NCBI GenBank assembly: GCA_965649825.1
Contig: OZ287696.1
Coordinates: 1,178,001 to 1,242,000 of the forward strand
DNA: 64,000 nucleotides
DNA from: Penicillus capitatus
Lineage: Eukaryota > Chlorophyta
Direction of reading: 5' to 3'
This document shows, piece by piece, positions 1 through 12,270 of this stretch (positions are counted from its first letter, which is position 1; the number at the start of each line of letters is the position of its first letter). The position numbers and the translations under genes are program-made. The notes beneath the pieces are model-generated. The model saw only the letters and a program-made list of their open reading frames with translations. It did no database searches and was not told where the DNA came from.

Positions 1-279
1 AGATCCGCTCTCCCACTGGTGTCACCTTCTTAAACTGCACACGATTGACGCATGGATCATTCAGTGCAGAGGTGGGTGGGTGGGCACTTGTTGAGGAAGG
101 GTCGTGACGGCGGCGGCAACACGAAGACGCGCTCGGCCGAATCGCCCTCGTCGAACCGCATCGCGTTGGCCGATCGAACGTCGCACACATACGCCTTGAC
201 TGTTCATCTTCTACTGCGGCCTCTAGCAACGTTAACACAAGCCCTAACGCACAAGCACTTCGTACGGCACGAATTGCCA

Positions 280-2103
280 ATGGAATCGCGGCCCTTTCGC
301 ATTGAAGACGGAAACGAGAATATCTGCGGCGCCTGTTTGCGCTCAGGCGTTCTCATTTGCTGCGAGAACTGCCCCGCAGCATTTCACCCGGAATGCGCAG
401 GGTACCGCGACATCAACAGCGTCCCTGACGGAGACTGGTTCTGCTTTCTCTGTTCCCGCAAACTTGGCCTCCCTTTCATCACGGGAACGACCTTTCCAAA
501 GTCTGTGGGTGAACAAGTGATGGTTGCTTGCGACGAACACAACGAAGTCTTTGCCAAAGCGGTGGTCACAGATGCAAGCGCGACGCATGTGACGCTCAAG
601 AGACATGCCCGAAGTCGGACATATGCCGTTAACGATGCAAGACTATGGCGTGGGACAACAGACGATGCATCGTGGACGCAAACCCCCGAAGGGGAATATC
701 GTCCCAACAGTCGTGCGTTTGAGATCGACTATCAGCAGATCGCATCGATGGAGGAGGAAGCGACGGATTCGATGCCGTCGAATCTCATTGAAGGCGGCTA
801 TGCGCATTTCTTGCACTTTAAGAAAAGAGAACCGAAAGAGAAGCATTTCTTGGACCTCCTGACGCATTTTTGGAAGGTCCATATCAAAGCAGAAGACATA
901 CAATGGCCTTCCTTTGGCTACATCGTGCCCCTCGCCGATCTCTGGTGCGTTTCTGTTTGAGATATAGATGGACATTTGCCTTCATAAGCGTCGTGCGTCT
1001 GTGTTAGGGATTGCGTCCAGAAACGGGGCGGATTTCAGACAGTCTGCGAACGAAATGCCTGGGACGAGATTGTGGAAGAGATGATGCCAAATCATGATCT
1101 GGTGCATTTTGGCTTCGTACTCAAACATATGTTTCAGACGGTGCTGTTGGATGTGGAGTCGAATGGCGGCGTGGAGGCGATGGAAATCATGAAAGCATAC
1201 CGACCTGTTCCTGAAGGCAGAGGCGATTCCCTAAACGAAGGGTCCGTCGTGGAAGGCAATGCGAAGAAACGGCGAAGGAGGTCTCGGAAGAAACGGAGAC
1301 TGCCGATCGCGGACGAATGGATTTCGTCACCGAGGGTGCCGCCGCCGGAAGACGTGTTAACTCCAACAGGACCCGCCATTCTGCAGACCTGGCCACAAGT
1401 ATACTCTGCCAGTCGTGCTGTACAGGAATACAGAACAGCGATCGGAATCGTTTCCCTTACAGAAATGGCGCGAAATCTGAACGTCGGGGACAAAGTGGAT
1501 GTCCGTCTCTATAGAGATTCGAGTTTGGGACCGTGGAGAGCCGCGCGGATCATGACCATCGCGACGGCCAGTGCGTTCGAAGGCTATCGACGTTTTCGCG
1601 TGAAGTTCAGTAAATCGAAAGATCCCGATCAGTTTCCGTCGCTCCCCGAGGAATGGGTGACGCTTTTGGCTCGACCCAGTGCATGGGGTACAACTCTGTC
1701 CAAACCGTCCGTTCTTGTCCGCTCCCCTCTAAAACCATACTTTCCACCTGTCAAATCATCCATCACACTGACACTCCGTGTTGGAGACCGCGTGGAAGCG
1801 TGGCTGCACAACGGCTGGTGGCCGGCAGCAATTTTGAGCATCAAAGACGATCAAGTGCTCCTCCAAGGCGATGTGATTCCGCTGGGAGAAGGTCTAAAAT
1901 GGATCAGCTCGTTGAGTTTCCTCCGTCCAGTGCCGGTGAGAGAAGAAGACGGTTACGGGATGATCGAACCACTGGACATGGACGAGGACATCTATCCTAA
2001 AGATATGGAGAAGAGACTAAACGTGACGGTCGACAAGACCATCGACGGGCATCTGATTCTGAGCTTCAAACGCCTGGACCAGAGACCTCAGAGAACTCGA
2101 TAG
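280..2103 (+). CDS. PHD finger-ARID-Tudor/Agenet chromatin protein
   Basis: Likely a nuclear histone reader and DNA-binding protein. A Cys4-His-Cys3 PHD finger opens with ICGACLRSGVLICCENCP and closes with GDWFCFLC. Splicing out an intron at 945-1007 (63 nt) joins PLADLW to DCVQKRGGF and creates an ARID/BRIGHT core (RGGFQTV, then NAWDEIVEEM). Three Tudor/Agenet-like strands follow: VGEQVMVACDE just after the PHD finger, VGDKVDVRLYR, and VGDRVEAWLHNGWWPAAIL near the C terminus, with a basic cluster KKRRRRSRKKRR between them. The frame is open back to an ATG at 52, but the region upstream of 280 is low in conservation-like features, so I prefer the ATG at 280. Domain calls are from visible motifs; the histone mark read is unknown. 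Confidence 0.75.
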
Positions 2104-2372
2104 ACGTCAGTGTGGCATATCCAACGGATGACATAGTGCCTATGAACATATAGAATGACGGAGATGATGTGTAAGGTCGCTGTCAACAACGTAGCTAGGC
2201 AGTCCTTGGCAACGCGGATCGCCGAAATTAGCCCGAAGCGCTCGCTGCATGCATCCGCATGATGACGTCGTCGACATGACACTAGATTCCAAAGCAGAAC
2301 CTGCCGCGCTGGACCGCGTTCGGTTTCTGCATGGCGCTGCATTTCCATTTCAGGTGACGTGTACGGACGAAA

Positions 2373-3129
2373 ATGGAACGGCCGCCTGTCGACCTCGTCC
2401 GAGTTGCCGTGTAAGGCCACGTTGCCGTTTTTGGACGAACGACCTACACTTTGGCTGTTGCTCGCAGGGAGAATGATTTGGAGGAAGAAACGGAGGAGCG
2501 CCATGTGACTGCTGTTTTTCCAACAGAAGGACGCGGCTTTGCATCGGACTCCGTCCAAGAGCTCAAAACCTCAGCTGGTAGTCGTTTCATCTCCGAGGCG
2601 CAAGTCCGCGTTCTCTGGACACCCCCATCCCCCTGCTCATCTCTCTGTTTAGCTCGACGAGGCACACGAGAGTGGACTGGCTACTCGTGATGCCCATGGT
2701 CAATCGGGGAAGAGTTTGGCAATCATCTTGGCGGAGAACAAGCAAAAGAAAGAAGATGCTTTTCAGGAACAGTGGCGTATGATGAAGCAGGGCAAGAATC
2801 GACCACTCGACGCCGAGGACTACGAATTCGTTGATGCCCTGTACAAAGAAAAAGCGAATCGAGCCCGAAGCGAGTTTGACGTTCAGCAGCGAGATGCAGC
2901 GGAGTTCAAGAAAGCACGCGAAGAGTTGGCTGCGGCGACTGAGGCTCCGAAAAAATCGCCGCCGTCTGTCAGGTCGACACGCAGAAAGAAGACAGCAGTG
3001 TCATTGAAACCCCAGCTGAAGATCGTACCCAAAAAACGCCGGTCGACCGTATCGGATACGGATCGTATACAAACGCCGTCGGAGAGCGGAATGGATGATG
3101 TCGCTGAGGTAAAGCGTATCAAAGAATAG
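2373..3129 (+). CDS. PSME3IP1/FAM192A (NIP30) family protein
   Basis: Three exons (2373-2410, 2468-2603, 2653-3129) with 57- and 49-nt GT-AG introns give a protein of about 216 residues. The family hallmark spans exons 2 and 3: SRFISEAQ followed by LDEAHESGL resembles the human RFVSEAELDE start of the NIP30 domain, then a charged helix with QEQWRMMKQGKNRPLD and DEVS-like EFVDALYKEK. In animals this nuclear protein binds the proteasome activator PSME3 (PA28-gamma); that role is transferred by family and not shown here. The C-terminal half is basic and Ser/Pro-rich, consistent with nuclear localisation. It ends only 23 bp before the next start codon on the same strand. Confidence 0.75.
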
Positions 3130-3152
3130 CGATCGGGGTCTGTAGAACGGCG

Positions 3153-3994
3153 ATGCTTGAGATTCCGCTGCGAACACGCTGTGCGGAATGCAATCGATCG
3201 CTCGACGCCATCAAGGCACATGTCGAGGTTTCTCTCGCTGAGTCGTGTGCTGTCAATGTGCCATCGCGTCTTCGTCGATAGAAGCACTTCGAGGCGAGCG
3301 GAACGGCGAGTCGAAATGCGCTGGAAGCGATTGAGGTGATGACGTGTCGACCGCGAACGGCTGAGGTCTCGAAGCGACGACCGGTCTTCCGAAAACTGAA
3401 AGCGAAAACGGAGGTCGTTCTGCGACAAACGGCAAGAGAACGTATGCTTCACTTCAGTCAACAATTGGACGAACGGCGAAGGAAAGGCGCGAAACAACGT
3501 GTGAGGCATTCTTTGTCCAAATCGGACGGCATTTCATTCTCAGTTTTGTGTCCTGTGCACAACAGACCCCGTCAGAATCGCCTCCATGTCAGGAAGAGGT
3601 CGAGACGGAGCAGCCAACACTGCCCATTGTCGAGGAGATCTCGGCGATGGCACTCGAATCCGATTCCCTGCCGGAAGATGTGACTGTTCCAGAAGTGACA
3701 TCGATGGACAGGCCATCTGCAAAGAGACCTTCGTTGCTACACAACGAGCGATGGATCCAAAGCATACAATACAAGGTGTGCCGTGCCGGTTGCCTCGACG
3801 TTTGCTCTGGTGGTGGTTTTCAGATAGAGGCCAGAGGTCTGATTCTGCCTCCCCTCTGCTCTTGCGCTCAACAGATATCTCCTCTCGATATCGAATATAC
3901 CGATCATTGTTGCGACAATTGCGCCCTGTATCGCAACGAGAAACTGCATGGACAGCTACTCAGAACACTGCTGCGTTCATGGCAATTGCTTTAA
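3153..3994 (+). CDS. unknown protein with Cys-rich C terminus
   Basis: I do not recognise this gene with confidence. Four exons (3153-3227, 3282-3500, 3566-3775, 3824-3994) all close in phase 0, giving about 223 residues. The N terminus has one CxxC (RCAEC). The middle is a basic helix with QTARERMLHFSQQLDERRRK. The C terminus carries a compact Cys cluster, LPPLCSCAQ then HCCDNCALYRN, spaced like a small zinc site. The gene follows the PSME3IP1 homolog so closely that little room is left for a promoter. A coiled-coil protein with a terminal Cys motif is the best structural description. Confidence 0.55.
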
Positions 3995-4030
3995 CATCAA
4001 AACCCGTTTTCAAAACAAGAGATCCGTCGA

Positions 4031-4749
4031 TCAGAATCTGGCACTTTCCCAGCCGATTTTCTCGAGCTCCTTACGGATCGCACGGATTCTCTTTCTATTA
4101 ATATTTCCATCGCTTTCTCCGATTCGAGAGGAGCTTCTGTACTCCACAGTCCCTGGCCGATCGGAAGGAAACCAAAATTCCACGTCATCGATGAACTAAA
4201 CAGCAGATCGATCGACTGATTGCATCATGCATCCATAACGATGGTGTCGTCGTACACCAAAGGTAGGGCTCTGAAATTCGGCATACAGATAATCGTCCTT
4301 CTGTTCGATGATGGTGGGCGTGAATCTGTCGGGCTTTATCGTGCTCACCTGCAGAGCAGACGTTTCTTTTTGAAAATGTGGCCGAAAACAGCTTACCACC
4401 GATGCTAGCTCATCCATTGCTTGTTTCTGCGTCACAGGATTCGTTTGCCCACGTCCGTCTTGAGGATTGTACAATCTACCGAAGGCAGCTGTGATCATTT
4501 AGTCAGAAAGAGAGTGGAGAACAGAGGCGGGGCGTAGTGCTCGTCGCCTGGCAGGTCCGAAGTTCCAATACAGTTCGGTGTGGGCGGACAGACGTACAAA
4601 CTCTTGACGCCTCCGCCGTAATCCACCACACCCACGGGTTTCTTTCGCTTCACTACACCGAACGTGAAGACTGAACCTATTATGCCGACGTTCACCGTCA
4701 GATACAACAGCTCTCTGTAGTGAGACACGATCGCGGCCATACAGAACAT
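4031..4749 (-). CDS. DUF1499 family protein
   Basis: Four exons on the minus strand (4749-4523, 4475-4397, 4348-4256, 4195-4031) with introns of 47, 48 and 60 nt. The DUF1499 signature is split across them: LYVCPPTPNCIGT near the start, then TPTIIEQKDDYLYAEFQSP, then PTFGFIDDVEFWFP and SSSRIGESDGNINRKRIRAI at the end. An N-terminal hydrophobic stretch could anchor or target the protein. In plants and cyanobacteria family members are often thylakoid or periplasmic; the biochemical role is unknown. It is divergent from NDUFS5, with 176 bp between start codons. Confidence 0.8.
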
Positions 4750-4925
4750 TCTCGGCCTTACCGACGCGTTGTCGGCGATATGGGACCTGGCGAGGCCTGA
4801 GGCGGAGGAGGACTGCGTTTGGCCGGGGCCCGTTGCGGGGTGATCCGTGCCGGTTGGTAAGCGTGGCCGATCATACCGCGACGTTTAAATCTCGCTGTCG
4901 TTCTTCTGGATTGATTTCTTTGATC

Positions 4926-5332
4926 ATGGCATCTGGTTTCGGACTCACCGGTAACGTCGGGCGGTATGTGACACGTCTGTGCTTCTCCGTCTCGTGACAC
5001 TGTTCTTTGCAGCTGCTATCCATTCTGGATGGACTTCGCCCACGTAAGACCCAACCAGAAATGCCTTTCACTGTAGAGATGGTTCTGTAGTGCATGAGCA
5101 AAGCGACGGATCCAAAGGAATGTTTAGACCTGCGTGAAGATTACCTAGAATGCCTGCATCATAGAAAAGAGGTGAGGACGTGAATAAACTGGCGTCCGTG
5201 AATTTAGAAAACGGCTGTGTGCTTCAGAAACTCCGCGCAAACATGATGTATCGCGAGTTTCAGAGAAAACCCAAAGAGGAACAGGAGAGACTGATGAAGA
5301 TTCTGGAAGATACGCCAGACAGTGCAAAATAA
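4926..5332 (+). CDS. NDUFS5: NADH:ubiquinone oxidoreductase 15 kDa subunit (NDUFS5-like)
   Basis: Four small exons (4926-4963, 5013-5043, 5091-5171, 5228-5332) encode 84 residues. The protein starts MASGFGLTGNVGRCYPFWMD, like the plant complex I 15 kDa subunit, and carries CHCH-type cysteines: the C of GRCYPFW, the C of AHCMSKATDPKEC, and LREDYLECLHH. The tail is charged (KPKEEQERLMKIL). NDUFS5 is an accessory subunit at the intermembrane-space side of the complex I membrane arm and is imported by the Mia40 route. Exons this small are easily missed by gene callers. The stop lies 57 bp from the convergent Dus gene. Confidence 0.9.
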
Positions 5333-5389
5333 CGATCTGCAGGAGGACGATCGAATGCTTAAGGCATTGTTTGCAATGTTCTTCTCTCT

Positions 5390-6865
5390 TTACATTTGTA
5401 CGTTGAATGGCAGCTGTCCTGTCGTGAAGGCAGGAATGTCTCGCTGTGCCACGTCTTCTGGTCGACTGTTCAGGACTTCGTCTGGCAAGATGATGAGTGA
5501 CCTGTCGAATAGCTCTGATAGAGTAGTGGCTGTCTTGAGTTCCTGATCGATCACTGCCTTCCATTTGCGTCCGTGCTTTTCGCCATGAAATAGATTAAGG
5601 ACAGGTTTGACGAGCGTCCGCAGAGAAGGTTGCCTTCGCTCATCGACGGCCCATTTCTGCAACAGACGATCACACTGTAGAGCATAGTCACGCAGTACCT
5701 AAAAAACAGGGACAGGGAACTCCGCTGAAACAAACACGGCAGCATGAACAACCTGACGACGGTCGAGAGCAGGATTGTTGGGTTCGCCGAAGATCTGTCG
5801 ATCGGCATCGCACAGCAGCGGCCATGGATGGTCATAAGCGGCACGTCCAACCATCGCACTTCTCAACTAAAACATCTCACTCTTTTGAAGTCTGCTCGGA
5901 AAAGAGTGAGACATACAGATGCTCCGTCATCTAGTTGATGATTCAAGATGTTGTGCACCTCTGAGAGCGACTGCACGCCTCCGTTGAGACTAAACTGCAT
6001 ATCTGGAAAGTCCCGCTTCAGCGCGAACACCCACTCGTATCTAGAAATGCGATGGAATACATAAAGTGAGGGCATTGCACGACAGATCACACTTGAGTGG
6101 CGGAATCGTTCGATTCTGATGTGGACTGAGACCGTTGAGTAGGCATTTCCTTGCATGAATGATGAAATGCTCGACACTTGATCCTTGGGAAACTGCCTTC
6201 ACAAAATGCACCACGTTGTCATAGGAATCGAAATCATCTACTCCTGTAAAGAAGAAGCATCGTTGGCTTTGGCCTTACAGCAGATACGTCATACCCAACC
6301 TGCACTTGATGGTCACTGGTGTATCCACGGCATCAGATATGGCGTGGGCACAAGATGCTACCAGATCTGGCTGCAACATCAGGGCTGCGCCAAAGCATCC
6401 AGCTCCAGCCACACGGTCGCTGCAGCCGATCAAGGTATCAGGAGAAAAAACAGGAATCAGGAGAGTGCCTTGGGCAGCCGCAATTGAGATTGATTTCATC
6501 ATAACCATAGCGGGCAACAATCTGAGCAGCTTCTGCCAAGAATTCAGGAGTACTGCCTCCAAGTTGACAGGCAATCGGATGCTGCTCTTGAGGAAACCAG
6601 AGAAATCGATCCGAATCTTTGTTGTAGCGTAGCGTCGAATCCACAATCATTTCGGTGTAGAGCCAGGTCTTTTTCGTCAGCAGCCTTACAAAGGAGCGGA
6701 AAAAGACATCCGTATACTCCATCCTGGAATTGGCAAACTCGTCAGATGAATCCATCAGCGGGAGAATTGAAAGATCTTTAACTGCGAAAGGCAGACGGAT
6801 AGTGTATCTGGAAATCTAGAAAGGACTCACATAGGCGCAATGCTGAGCTTTTCGCTGCCAGCCAT
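5390..6865 (-). CDS. tRNA-dihydrouridine synthase, DusA type
   Basis: This FMN enzyme reduces uridine to dihydrouridine in the tRNA D-loop using NADPH. Seven exons (6865-6831, 6723-6469, 6419-6295, 6243-6093, 6040-5917, 5866-5753, 5698-5390) close in frame. Motifs in order: SIAPMMEYTDVFFRSF at the barrel start, INLNCGCP then SDRVAGAGCFGAALM with the catalytic Cys in GCP, KCRLGVDD, HARKCLLNGLSP, LNGGVQ and MVGRAAYDHPW for FMN phosphate binding, then the helical tail. DusA modifies U20/U20a in bacteria. The frame is open upstream to 7030, so an N-terminal extension for organelle import is possible. Intron 6420-6468 begins with GC rather than GT. Intron 1 is the longest here at 107 nt. Confidence 0.92.
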
Positions 6866-8042
6866 GGGAAGATGCACAGACGAAGGTCTCGGGCGAATCG
6901 AATGGGATGCTAGATGGTCTGTGGACGATAGAGCATTTAGAGAACGCTTTACGTGCAAACAACAGTGTGTTTGCCTGGCACCGCACAGGATTCGGACTGG
7001 CATTTGCACGGATACCGACGGTGCGCGCACCGCTCACACGTTATGCGCAGGTATTGCGTCAAATCGATGTCGATCGAAATGTGTTGATGCGACATTCTAC
7101 ATCTGCGAGGTAAAGCGTTGAAATTGTCTACATGTCCAGAGTCCTGCGATTTCTTGTTTCTCTTTTCTGTTCACTCACACTCGGGGCGCCACCGTTGTGA
7201 TTGTGTCTGTCTTTCGTCTATATTTGCCACCGTTTCACGCCTCTGTACGCCAGATCTTTCCATACATACCTGTTAGTTATCGATCTTTTTGCGACAGCGA
7301 CGATTGGAAAACTCACGAAGCGCTGACGCTTTTGCACTCGACAGCTAGGTGCATAACGAAATAATGATCTTCCAATATGGTGCATGGATTCTGCTGATAG
7401 TCGAGAGCTGGTAAAAGATAAGTAAACGATCTGTCCGACGGGTCAACGATGACAAATCGGTTGATGATCTATGATAAGCCCGATATCATTGATAGAGTCG
7501 CTGATGATGGATCGGGTAGAAAACAACTGATCAATTCGACGTTTTATTTAAATAAGGCTCGATATCTGCGATCGGTTTGACGATGATTCCGGTGCATTAA
7601 AGCCTAAAGAGAAAGAAAGACTAGCAGATGTTCAACAGAGTTATCGAACACACGATGTAGACTCTGTCATGTAAATCGTCGTTGACGTGATAGAACTGAA
7701 CATTTCTGTGATCAGTTCGACAATGACCGATCGATTCGATGATTCATGATGAATCGGATGTCTTCGACACGGTCGACGATTTACGATGTGATTTGTTTGC
7801 GAACAGATCGATAATGACCCATCGCTTATCACCAAGACATTGATCGAGAAAGTTCTTGATCTCGCAAGTTCCCTCGACCATGATTGGCTGCTCCTGAAGA
7901 CTGCTTTTGATCACCGCCGCACTTCGACTGTGTCTTTTTTTGACTTCTTAAATGACTGTCCCTTTCTGCATTCTTCCGTTTTTCAAGATTCAAGACGTTT
8001 TAGACAAACGATCATTTATGGACGATGCAGCGAGGAGGCAAC

Positions 8043-8348
8043 ATGAGTAGAACTGCCGAATCTTGCCGATGGTGGACATCCTCGAGAGTCAACGCTACTC
8101 ACGGCAGCTCTTCTGTGCTGATTCTTCGTGCCGACGTGACACGTAATGTCGTCGGCTCGAAGACCAGATCGAGGCTTCAGAAAGCAGAAAACGCAATAAT
8201 CGATGTGTTCTGCAATCGAAAACAATCGAAGGTATCCATCCAATTAAATCCGATTCCAAACGGCGTCCGTGAAATTCTTCAAACCGGAGCCAAAGCCGTA
8301 GTCGTGAAAGCGCTCGCTCCTTTCGACATTGTCGTCTTCGTTCTCTGA
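8043..8348 (+). CDS. short hypothetical ORF
   Basis: An ATG-initiated frame of about 101 residues lies inside the gene-poor interval. Its composition is mixed, with no transmembrane segment, no repeats and no motif I recognise. The C-terminal third (IPNGVREILQTGAKAVVV) looks more protein-like than the surrounding frames, but nothing else supports expression. It may be an exon of an unrecognised gene or a chance ORF. Confidence 0.2.
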   Translation: MSRTAESCRWWTSSRVNATHGSSSVLILRADVTRNVVGSKTRSRLQKAENAIIDVFCNRKQSKVSIQLNPIPNGVREILQTGAKAVVVKALAPFDIVVFVL

Positions 8349-9440
8349 AAAGACCTTCGAGGAGCGTCCGTAGATCAACTTTCTAATCAGAATCGTTAAC
8401 AAAGTCTACTTACTACGACGCGATTTCATTATCGGTCATCTGCGCACAACTTTGAGTTGCTGATCACACGTACCAAAGTCTGTATCGCTGACCCGCAAGG
8501 TATGCGGACAGTCGTCGACTGCGTTAAATTTTCAAGTGAAGTCCTTCGAAAAGCAGGTCTGAGATGTTCACCCAATCATAAGTGATCGAAACGCTTTTGA
8601 CGATCAAACAATCGTTAAACAAGCAAGAAAAAGTTGCATGGTGGAATCTTATTGGCAAGATGGAGGTATGATACGCAGAAATTGCTACCTTGTATCGTTG
8701 CATTGTGTCAACAGCTGCTGCAGTATCCTCCATGTAAACGCATGAATATTAGAGAAAGTGGTTAACGGATTACCTTTGTCCTGAATACAGAAGACTCGAA
8801 ACAGATATACATATCTCTGTCTCGAGCTGGCCGCTGTACTAATGATACCCTCGCCGAGTGACAGAGTGAATCTTTTTGCCAAATTGTTTCCCGCTAGGCA
8901 CGCTACACGATATCTGCGGAGTAAAGAAGTCTCTCATTTTCCATCAAGACTCTGTTAACAGATTTCTTCCCGTCATAAGTCGCTTGTGAAAATCCGTTCG
9001 TCTGTGGCAGACATAGGTCGCGCACGACTACGTTGTACAAAGAATCCGCTGGTGAACGCGCCATGATCGAATGCTAATAATAGCGCAATTTTTGCATACG
9101 CGGCTTAATAAATCTGAGGGTATTTGCGGTCGTGTTCTGCATATCCGCATTTTAAAGTTCCTCCCGAGTTTCGAGGCAGTGTGCATCGGTATTATGGCGA
9201 GAAATTTTCGTCTGTCCGTCATCTTTCTAATCTCAACGACTTTCGTTTTGTGCGTTGCGGGTCATGGTGGGTTGACTCTACGCGCCATATAACGTTGTTA
9301 ACTCTTCTTGTGTATGAAGCTCAACAGGACCTTGTTGAAACGAAGCTCTCACAGGACGGCACTGGCGGCGCAAACAAAAATTAGATTGCCTCCATGATTC
9401 TGTCGGCGAAGTCTTGGATGCACGTTTGAAACCACGCCCA

Positions 9441-9520
9441 GGCAGACGCAGACTCGCGGCCCCTCCTGTCGGCAGACGCAGACTCGCGGCCCCTCCTGTC
9501 GGCAGACGCAGACTCGCGGC
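9441..9520. repeat. 30-bp tandem repeat, 2.7 copies
   Basis: The unit starts GGCAGACGCAGACTCGCGGC and is followed by CCCTCCTGTC. Copies begin at 9441, 9471 and 9501; the first two are identical and the third diverges after base 20. On the plus strand one frame reads a decapeptide repeat, GRRRLAAPPV, inside an open stretch that ends at a TAA shortly after the array. That stretch has no ATG, so if translated it would be an internal or terminal exon. Confidence 0.85.
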
Positions 9521-11152
9521 ACCTGGTTTGCCAAACAGCGACGCCGACAACGTCGTTAGCGAATTGGCTTAACGCGACGCCGATGTTCAGCTCTGTTTTC
9601 CACAGGACGATGAGCAAATGAAATCCTCAAGGCCCTTCGATTTCAGATTTCTTTGTTAAATGGCGGACCTCGGTTTCAGTAAAGGACATTTTCAGTTTTC
9701 AAGTCGCAATCAAATGTGGTTTTCCCTAACATCGGATGGTGATCTTTTCTCGAGATGTCGATTCTTTCGCGGAGTGTGTTTTTTGTTCTGATGTCTCGCT
9801 GATGCAAAATTCAATCGTCTGCTTACTCTCGAGCAACACCCCCACCATTGCATCGACTGTTCGGGCCTATCGTATCCGAAGCCACACTGTGGTATAGAAT
9901 CAATCTTATTCGCCATACATGATACAATGTCATTGGACGAGATCTGCACTTTGTTCTGTGGTGCTGCCTCTAACTTTAACGTTCCTCCTTAATGTGAACT
10001 ATACCGACAACATCTCGTCGATGATCGAAGTGATCGACATTATCTCGTCCATCAATGCGATGAATTTCGATGAAAAGCGCATCGAGCACGACGGTTTTTA
10101 CGTAACTGCATCGATCGAATTCAATCCATCTCTATCAGCTATCGTTCATCGTCGGCTGACCGAGCTCGCGCCTTACGTTATAGCTGTGTGGACTCCAATC
10201 GCCTCGTCGATGCGACTGCGGACTAAAGGGTGTCCAGTACTGAAGAAGACTTAAAGAGCTATGCCTCTTGCATTGCTGCTGCATCGATAAACCATCGTTG
10301 AATAAATCGACCGATGGGATCATTATTCGTTTTGCAAATGCTTATCTCGGTCGTGTTGCCCTTATTTTGGCTGATTTCGTATGCTTGATCTATATGATCA
10401 GGCTAAGAGGTACTGTGCCAGTCACTTCGCTGCAAATATGACTGACCTCTGGACATGCGGAACTCGAATCACAGGAATGACGATAGTATATCGATATCTA
10501 TCTTGCTGCGGAAAAACTGCTGTCTTACTTTGATCGTCATGAGGATAAAAAAATATAAGAATCTCTTCTCCTCTGTTCCGAGACTGATATGTCAGATAAT
10601 CAGTGGAGGCGTCGATGTGCCGTCCTTGTTTATCGACAGTCGTTTACCGTCCACTGAAGGACGCTATCAATTCTATACTAGCATGATATTTCCAATGTTG
10701 TCGTCTGTCTGTTTACCTTATGACCAGACCGATCGATCTCGGTACTTTTGCAGATGCAAAGTGGTGGTTCTGCTGCACTACAATACAAATTCCTGATCCA
10801 TTACCCCTATATCGTCCAAGACAGGTCCTGACAAAAAACGACTTCAGATCGACGCGAAGCAAAATCCCTTAGCAAAGTCTTCGAGATCTCTCCATGGCGC
10901 ACTTAAGACAGATCATTCATATCTACGCCATACTTTACACACATTTGACTGCAAAGAGACGTCAAGCATGATGATCCGCTTCACTAGACATTGGATAAGG
11001 ACGTTCCGAAGACATAAACCATCTAAGACCAGGCATTCATACGAAAGAATGATGACGTTTGCGATGGCAATTCTATTAATTGAGGATTATCACGTTGAGA
11101 AGTTCTTCCAATCCGTCTTGGCAAACAGACACACACGCCGTTCCAACGATCC

Positions 11153-12151
11153 ATGTCGTCTTTTACCGTTTCTTGCAAATCGATCGTCGCGCCGTCGAAT
11201 GCGGCACGACGCCCCTCGCGCGGACGTCTTGTAGTAGAGGCTACGAGTCGAGTCGACAGGAGCTCAAAGAGCGATGTCATCGTGGCTCCGTCGATTCTCT
11301 CAGCTAACTTCGCAAAACTCGGTGCCGAGGTTGGCTCTGTGTCATCGCGACAACATCGAAGTCGCCTTTGATTCACAGGTTGAGGCGATTGACCAAGCAG
11401 GATGCGACTGGGTGCACGTAGACGTAATGGACGGTCGCTTTGTGCCTAACATCACTATTGGCCCACTCGTCGTCGATGCCATCCGACCCGTAACCGACAA
11501 AGTTCTCGATTGCCATCTGGTAGATGAACCCTGCTTGCCACACACCCCACTCGACATGCTCATCGATAGATGATCGTGGAGCCAGAGCTGCGCGTGGCTG
11601 ATTTCGCGAAAGCAGGGGCCGATATCATTTCTATCCACTGCGAACAATCGTCGACCACTCATTTGGACAGAGTCCTCAATCAGGTCTCCTTTTTTGCTGT
11701 GTTACTTGCTCGACGAGATTCACTGCCTGATCATCACAGATCAAAGATTTGGGGTGCAAAGCCGGAGTGGTGCTGAATCCTGCAACACCTCTGAGCTTCG
11801 TTGAACACGTTGTCGCCATTGCCGATCTGATCTTGATCATGTCTGTCAATCCTGGGTTCGGCGGACAGAAATTCATTCCTTATCAAGTGCCCAAGATTAA
11901 GCGGCTTCGAGAGATGTGCCAAGAACAGGGAGCCGATCCATGGATCGAAGTGGACGGTGGAGTGACGCCCGAAAACGCCTATCTCGTCCTCGAAGCAGGC
12001 GCCAATGCCATTGTCTCTGGATCCGGTGTCTTCAAAGCGAAATCCTATGCTGAAGGTAACCACCACTTGCAGGATCCCCTTCCTCGACCGCTTCTGTTCA
12101 GCCATCAAGGGTATCAAAACGAGTACGAGGCCTACAATGGCTATGGCTTAG
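11153..12151 (+). CDS. rpe: ribulose-phosphate 3-epimerase, plastid type
   Basis: Interconverts D-ribulose 5-phosphate and D-xylulose 5-phosphate in the Calvin cycle and pentose phosphate pathway. Five exons (11153-11329, 11379-11519, 11570-11683, 11740-12055, 12102-12151) close exactly in frame. Motifs: [34 protein letters not shown] with metal-binding His and Asp, [20 protein letters not shown], and [16 protein letters not shown]. The 40 residues before the barrel are Ser/Arg-rich and acid-poor ([20 protein letters not shown]), as expected of a plastid transit peptide. The body resembles the chloroplast enzyme closely, down to the AIKGIKTS C terminus. Confidence 0.95.
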
Positions 12152-12270
12152 ATTCTTTTACACTCTTTCTTTTGAAAATGTGTATTGTTATTGGTGGTGA
12201 TGGAGAGGATGATCGATTATTGTTTGTTTTCGTCGAGACATGTCCATTTCAACAACTTCCCCAATTGCGT

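Larger units (their letters stand above)
7040..11152. other. gene-poor interval
   Basis: I see no convincing gene in these 4 kb beyond one weak ORF (listed separately) and a short 30-bp tandem repeat. Open frames are short, overlap each other on both strands and lack family motifs. The sequence is AT-richer than the flanking genes and is rich in GATCGA, TCGATC and GACGATC words, often as small palindromes. Decayed mobile DNA is possible, but I found no terminal repeats or transposase motif. Confidence 0.5.
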
